Positions 60,915 to 64,000 of a stretch of DNA of 64,000 nt are shown here, one piece after another. The notes below the pieces were generated by a model. That model did not search any database and was not told the DNA's origin. It worked only from the letters and a program-made list of their open reading frames with translations. This DNA comes from Pelomonas baiyunensis (GTDB lineage Bacteria; Pseudomonadota; Gammaproteobacteria; Burkholderiales; Burkholderiaceae_C): contig NZ_JBIGIB010000001.1 in assembly GCF_043555935.1 (NCBI RefSeq), positions 682,001 to 746,000 on the forward strand, read 5' to 3'. Each line of letters begins with the position of its first letter. The first letter of the stretch is position 1. Both the position numbers and the translations under genes were made by a program.

Positions 60915-61583
60915 TCAGCTCGGCGCCACGTTCAAGAAAAAGCGCGACAGCCAGCCCACCGCGTGGGCATCGGCCGCGGCGCCGCGGCCGCGTTGTTCGA
61001 TGCGCACGTTGGCCACGGCGGTGGAGGCCACGGCGTTGCCTTGGCCGATGGCGCGCGGGTCCACCTGGCCAGAGAAGCGCAGCACGTCCACGTTGCGGTT
61101 CACGCCGATCTGCTTTTCGCCGCTGATCATCAGGTGGCCGTTGGGCAGCACGGCGGTCACCACGGCGGTGATGGCGCCGGTGAACTCGTTGGTGTTCTGG
61201 TTGCTGCCCTTGCCCTTGTTGTCGTTCGCCGACGTCGCCCCCGCGCTGGCCTTGCCGAACGAGTTGCCGGCAATCAGGGGCAGGGCTGTCACGCCGGCCG
61301 AGAGGCTGCCGCTCTTGCTCAGCTCGCTGGTGCTGGTTTGCGTGGCGGCCACCTTCTCGGTGATGTTGATGGTGAGCGTGTCGCCCACCAGCCGCGCGCG
61401 GTGGTCTTCGAACAGCGGGCGGTAGCTGGCCGCCTGATAGATGGCGCCATTCGTGGCCGTCATGGGCTGCGCGGGCGGCAGGTTCACCACGGGGGTGTGG
61501 GCCAACTCGATCAGCGGCTCGGGGTACGGCGTGGCGCAACCGGCCAGCAGTGCGCAAGCGGCGAGGGGGATGATGAATTTCAT
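60915..61583 (-). CDS. flgH: Flagellar L-ring lipoprotein FlgH
   Basis: Outer-membrane ring subunit. 222 residues from MKFIIPLAACALLAGCATP; the lipobox LAGC gives a lipidated Cys. Motifs: RPLFEDHRARLVGDTLTINI, TNEFTGAITAVVTAVLPNGH, LMISGEKQIGVNRNVDVLRF, DPRAIGQGNAVASTAVANVR. Its stop is followed within 6 nt by repeat B. flgI, normally next, is 6.4 kb away. Confidence 0.97.
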   Translation of the reverse strand: MKFIIPLAACALLAGCATPYPEPLIELAHTPVVNLPPAQPMTATNGAIYQAASYRPLFEDHRARLVGDTLTINITEKVAATQTSTSELSKSGSLSAGVTALPLIAGNSFGKASAGATSANDNKGKGSNQNTNEFTGAITAVVTAVLPNGHLMISGEKQIGVNRNVDVLRFSGQVDPRAIGQGNAVASTAVANVRIEQRGRGAAADAHAVGWLSRFFLNVAPS

Positions 61584-61679
61584 GAACGACTTCTCCTGAT
61601 ACCGCGCTAAAAACCGAACCCAGGCCCGTGAAGCCATCCCAGCAAGCCCGCCCGCACGCGGCCGCGAAGCCAGCCGCCC

Positions 61680-61763
61680 CTCCAGCAGCCACGGTGGAAC
61701 AGGCTCCGCCGGGCCACCCGTGGCGCCCCCTTGAGGGGGCCGGCGCAGCCGGTAGGGGGTGGT
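61680..61763. repeat. Three-hairpin intergenic repeat, copy C
   Basis: In the 180-nt gap between flgG and flgH. Plus strand: CTCCAGCAGC, arms CCACGG (61689) and CCGTGG (61718) around GGAACAGGCTCCGCCGGGCC, then CCCCC-TTGA-GGGGG, then CCGGC-GCA-GCCGG, and the tail AGGGGGTGG ending 1 nt before the flgG stop codon. May limit readthrough from flgG into flgH. Confidence 0.8.
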
Positions 61764-62546
61764 CTAAATCTGCCCGAGCTTTTGCAGCATCTGGTCCGAC
61801 GTCTGCACGGCCTTGGAGTTCAGCTCGTAGGCGCGCTGGGTCTGGATCATCTGCACCAACTCCTCCACCACGTTCACGTTGGAGGTTTCCACAAAGCCTT
61901 GCTGCAACGCGCCCAGCCCGTTGGCGTTGGGCGCGCCGGTGTTGGGCGTGCCGCTGGAGGCGGTTTCGGCAAAGAGGTTCTGGCCCTTCGGGTCCAGGCC
62001 GGCCGGGTTCACGAAGTTGGCCAGCTGCAACTGCCCCACCGTCTGTGGCGTGGCCTGGCCGGGGGTGGTGACGCTGACCGTGCCGTCCGAGCCGATGCTC
62101 AGGCTCTGCGCGTTGGCGGGAATGGTGATGCCGGGCAGCACGGTGTAGCCGTTGCTGGTCACCATCTGGCCGTTGGCGTTGAGCTGGAAGGAACCGTCGC
62201 GGGTGTAGGCGGTGGTGCCGTCGGGCATTTGCACCTGGAAGAAGCCGTCGCCCTTGATGGCGAGGTCCAGGTTGTTGCCGGTTTGCTGCAGGTTGCCCTG
62301 CGTGTAGATGCGCGAGGTGGCCACCGGGCGCACGCCCAGGCCCACCTGCAAGCCCGTGGGCAGCACGGTTTGCTCGGTGGTGTTGGAGCCGGTCTGCCGC
62401 AGGTTTTGGTAGATCAGGTCCTCGAACACCGCGTGCGAACGCTTGTAGCCGTTGGTGGCCACGTTGGCGAGGTTTTGCGAGATGGTGTCCAGCTGGGTTT
62501 GCTGGGCTTCCATGCCGGTCTTGGCGATCCAGAGCGAGCGCATCAT
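61764..62546 (-). CDS. flgG: Distal rod protein FlgG
   Basis: Distal rod subunit, 260 residues as in other species. N-terminus MMRSLWIAKTGMEAQQTQLD with the rod motif ISQNLANVATNGYKRSHAVF; hallmark LDLAIKGDGFFQVQMPDGTT; C-terminus VVEELVQMIQTQRAYELNSK and QTSDQMLQKLGQI. 18 nt after flgF. Confidence 0.98.
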   Translation of the reverse strand: MMRSLWIAKTGMEAQQTQLDTISQNLANVATNGYKRSHAVFEDLIYQNLRQTGSNTTEQTVLPTGLQVGLGVRPVATSRIYTQGNLQQTGNNLDLAIKGDGFFQVQMPDGTTAYTRDGSFQLNANGQMVTSNGYTVLPGITIPANAQSLSIGSDGTVSVTTPGQATPQTVGQLQLANFVNPAGLDPKGQNLFAETASSGTPNTGAPNANGLGALQQGFVETSNVNVVEELVQMIQTQRAYELNSKAVQTSDQMLQKLGQI

Positions 62547-62564
62547 GGGGTGGCCTCTTGTCGG

Positions 62565-63296
62565 TTAGGTGCTGCTCAGCAGCTTGGCGGACTGCTGGCC
62601 CTGGGTCTGGGCAATCTGCATCAGCTTCATCTGCTGCTCGAACTGCCGGGCGGCGGCGATCATGGCCACCATGGTGGCCACGGGGCTGACGTTGGAGCCT
62701 TCCAGCGCGCCGTCCTGCAGGCGGGCGGCGGGGTTGGCGGGCAGGTCGCCCCCGGCGGAGCGGAACAGGCCGTCTTCCCCGCGGGTGAGCTGCGTGGGCG
62801 TTTCGGGCGTGACGAGCTTGAGGCGGCCGATGGTGGTGGGTCGCTGGTTCGGCGCCTTGGCGCTGACGGTGCCGTCGCTGCCGATGGACACCTGGGCGTT
62901 GGGCGGCACGTTGATGGGGCCGCCGTCGCCCAGGGCGGGCATGCCGTTGCGCATCACCAGCACGCCCTCGGCGCTCACGTCCAGCGCACCCGCCCGCGTG
63001 TAGGCCTCGGTGCCGTCGGCGCCCTGCACGGCCAGCCAGGCGTTGCCTTGCATGGCCACGTCCAGGTTGCGGCCGGTGGGCGTGACGGTGCCGGGGGCGC
63101 TGTCGTACCCAATGGTGGTTTCCAGCGAGAACGCGCGGGTGGAGGCGCCGTCGCCCCGCACCGGCACCGACCGGAACGCCTGCAGCTCGGCCCGAAAGCC
63201 GTTGGTCGAAACGTTGGCCAGGTTGTTGGAGAGCACGTCCTGCCGCTGCATGGCCGCCTTGGCGCCGGCCATTGACAGGTAAATCATCCGATCCAT
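62565..63296 (-). CDS. flgF: Proximal rod protein FlgF
   Basis: Proximal rod subunit, 243 residues. Start MDRMIYLSMAGAKAAMQRQD, rod motif LSNNLANVSTNGFRAELQAF, then LDVAMQGNAWLAVQGADGTE; C-terminus LEGSNVSPVATMVAMIAAAR and FEQQMKLMQIAQ. 28 nt after flgE. Confidence 0.97.
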   Translation of the reverse strand: MDRMIYLSMAGAKAAMQRQDVLSNNLANVSTNGFRAELQAFRSVPVRGDGASTRAFSLETTIGYDSAPGTVTPTGRNLDVAMQGNAWLAVQGADGTEAYTRAGALDVSAEGVLVMRNGMPALGDGGPINVPPNAQVSIGSDGTVSAKAPNQRPTTIGRLKLVTPETPTQLTRGEDGLFRSAGGDLPANPAARLQDGALEGSNVSPVATMVAMIAAARQFEQQMKLMQIAQTQGQQSAKLLSST

Positions 63297-63324
63297 GCGT
63301 GCTCCTCAGTCGCTGCGGCTGCGA

Positions 63325-64000
63325 TCAGCGCAGGTTGACGATGGTCTGCAAGACCTGGTCTTGCGTCTTGATGGTCTGGGCGCTGGCCTGGTAGGCGCGC
63401 TGCGCGGTCACCATGTTCACCAGCTCGGCCGTGATGTCCACGTTGCTTTCTTCCAGCGCGCCGGACTGCAGCGAGCCCATGTTGCCGTCGCCCGGCACGC
63501 CCACCACGGCGTCGCCGGAGGCCACCGAGCGGATCCACACGTTGCCGCCCTGCGTCTGCAGGCCCTGCGGGTTGCGGAAGTTGGCCAGTTCCACCTGGCC
63601 GGCGGGCTTGCTTTGGCCGTTGGAGTAGCGGGCCTGGATCACACCGTTGTTGGCCACGGTGATGCCGGTGAGCTGACCGGGCGCGTAGCCGTCCTGGGTC
63701 AGGTTGGTCACGGCAAAGCTGCTGCCGTTTTCGCTGGCGTTGCTCAGGTTCAGCTGGATGCCGGTGATCGGCAGGGTGGCGTTCCCGCGGCTGCTGGTGC
63801 CGGCGGGCACCGGCATGCTGATCGTGCCCGGCGGCGTGGTGGCCGTGCCCAGGATGGCGCTGGGGGCGCCGCCCGTGGCGGGGAAGGTGATGGTGGTGTA
63901 GGGCGTCGTGGGGTTACCGTTGGCGTCCAGCGCGATGGCCGCACCTGTGGCGTCGGTGTCGAACGGCGTGCCGTTGGCGGTGGCGTAGACGTTCCACACG
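63325..64000 (-). CDS. flgE: Flagellar hook protein FlgE (5' part missing)
   Basis: Hook subunit; the C-terminal 224 residues are present and the N-terminus lies beyond the window edge. Recognisable by YAPGQLTGITVANNGVIQAR, VELANFRNPQGLQTQGGNVW, GALEESNVDITAELVNMVTA and QRAYQASAQTIKTQDQVLQT. Upstream genes flgB-C-D presumably follow outside. Confidence 0.95.
   Translation of the reverse strand, partial: VWNVYATANGTPFDTDATGAAIALDANGNPTTPYTTITFPATGGAPSAILGTATTPPGTISMPVPAGTSSRGNATLPITGIQLNLSNASENGSSFAVTNLTQDGYAPGQLTGITVANNGVIQARYSNGQSKPAGQVELANFRNPQGLQTQGGNVWIRSVASGDAVVGVPGDGNMGSLQSGALEESNVDITAELVNMVTAQRAYQASAQTIKTQDQVLQTIVNLR

Overview
The window is about 64 kb of GC-rich DNA from a flagellated betaproteobacterium, most likely Burkholderiales (Comamonadaceae or Sphaerotilaceae-like). 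This is inferred from gene order, FlhDC-type control combined with FlhF, TCAAG-type sigma28 promoters and intergenic structured repeats; no 16S gene is present. Almost the whole window is one flagellar regulon. No rRNA, tRNA, CRISPR array, transposase or phage gene was seen.

Layout. 1-11368 (minus strand): export, switch and basal-body genes fliF-G-H-I-J-K and fliL-M-N-O-P-Q-R, the last cut by the window edge. 11518-19396: fliE (plus), a YcgR-type c-di-GMP brake, chaperones fliT and fliS, cap fliD, three tandem short flagellins, and a small TPR protein with its own sigma28 promoter. 19619-27696: master regulator flhD-flhC, then a probable flagellin-modification island of two SPINDLY/O-GlcNAc-transferase-like GT41 proteins, two other glycosyltransferases and two methyltransferase-like proteins. 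27731-30927: a sigma28 promoter, motA-motB-cheY-cheZ and a strong terminator. 30970-38610: a periplasmic binding protein, then flhB and flhA-flhF-flhG-fliA, where the FlhG homologue has lost its P-loop. 38778-49171: signalling genes (GGDEF, REC-PAS-GGDEF-EAL, HPt, histidine kinase, ANTAR response regulator with a HisKA_2-type kinase, HDOD protein). 49266-54515: flgI-J-K-L. 54516-60787: plus-strand genes with no evident flagellar role (two carbohydrate-related genes, a GntR-ABC transporter operon, an M20 amidohydrolase) that split the flg cluster. 60915-64000: flgH, flgG, flgF and the 3' end of flgE.

How it works together. FlhDC would switch on the class II operons (a candidate FlhDC box lies before fliL) including flhA-flhF-flhG-fliA. 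FliA (sigma28) would then switch on the late genes: the same promoter pattern, TCAAG or TAAAG, 16 nt, CGATA or a close variant, is visible before fliC2, fliC3 (one base longer), fliD, fliS-fliT, motA and the TPR gene. c-di-GMP enzymes and the YcgR protein link motility to the sessile switch.

Most interesting signals: a fliD sigma28 promoter built into the fliC1 terminator hairpin; a pseudo-ATPase FlhG that keeps its FlhF-activating motif; a sigma28-controlled TPR gene of unknown role; the two-enzyme GT41 island; a family of three-hairpin intergenic repeats with covarying stems; and three genes whose -10 element sits exactly 7 nt before ATG, suggesting leaderless mRNAs.
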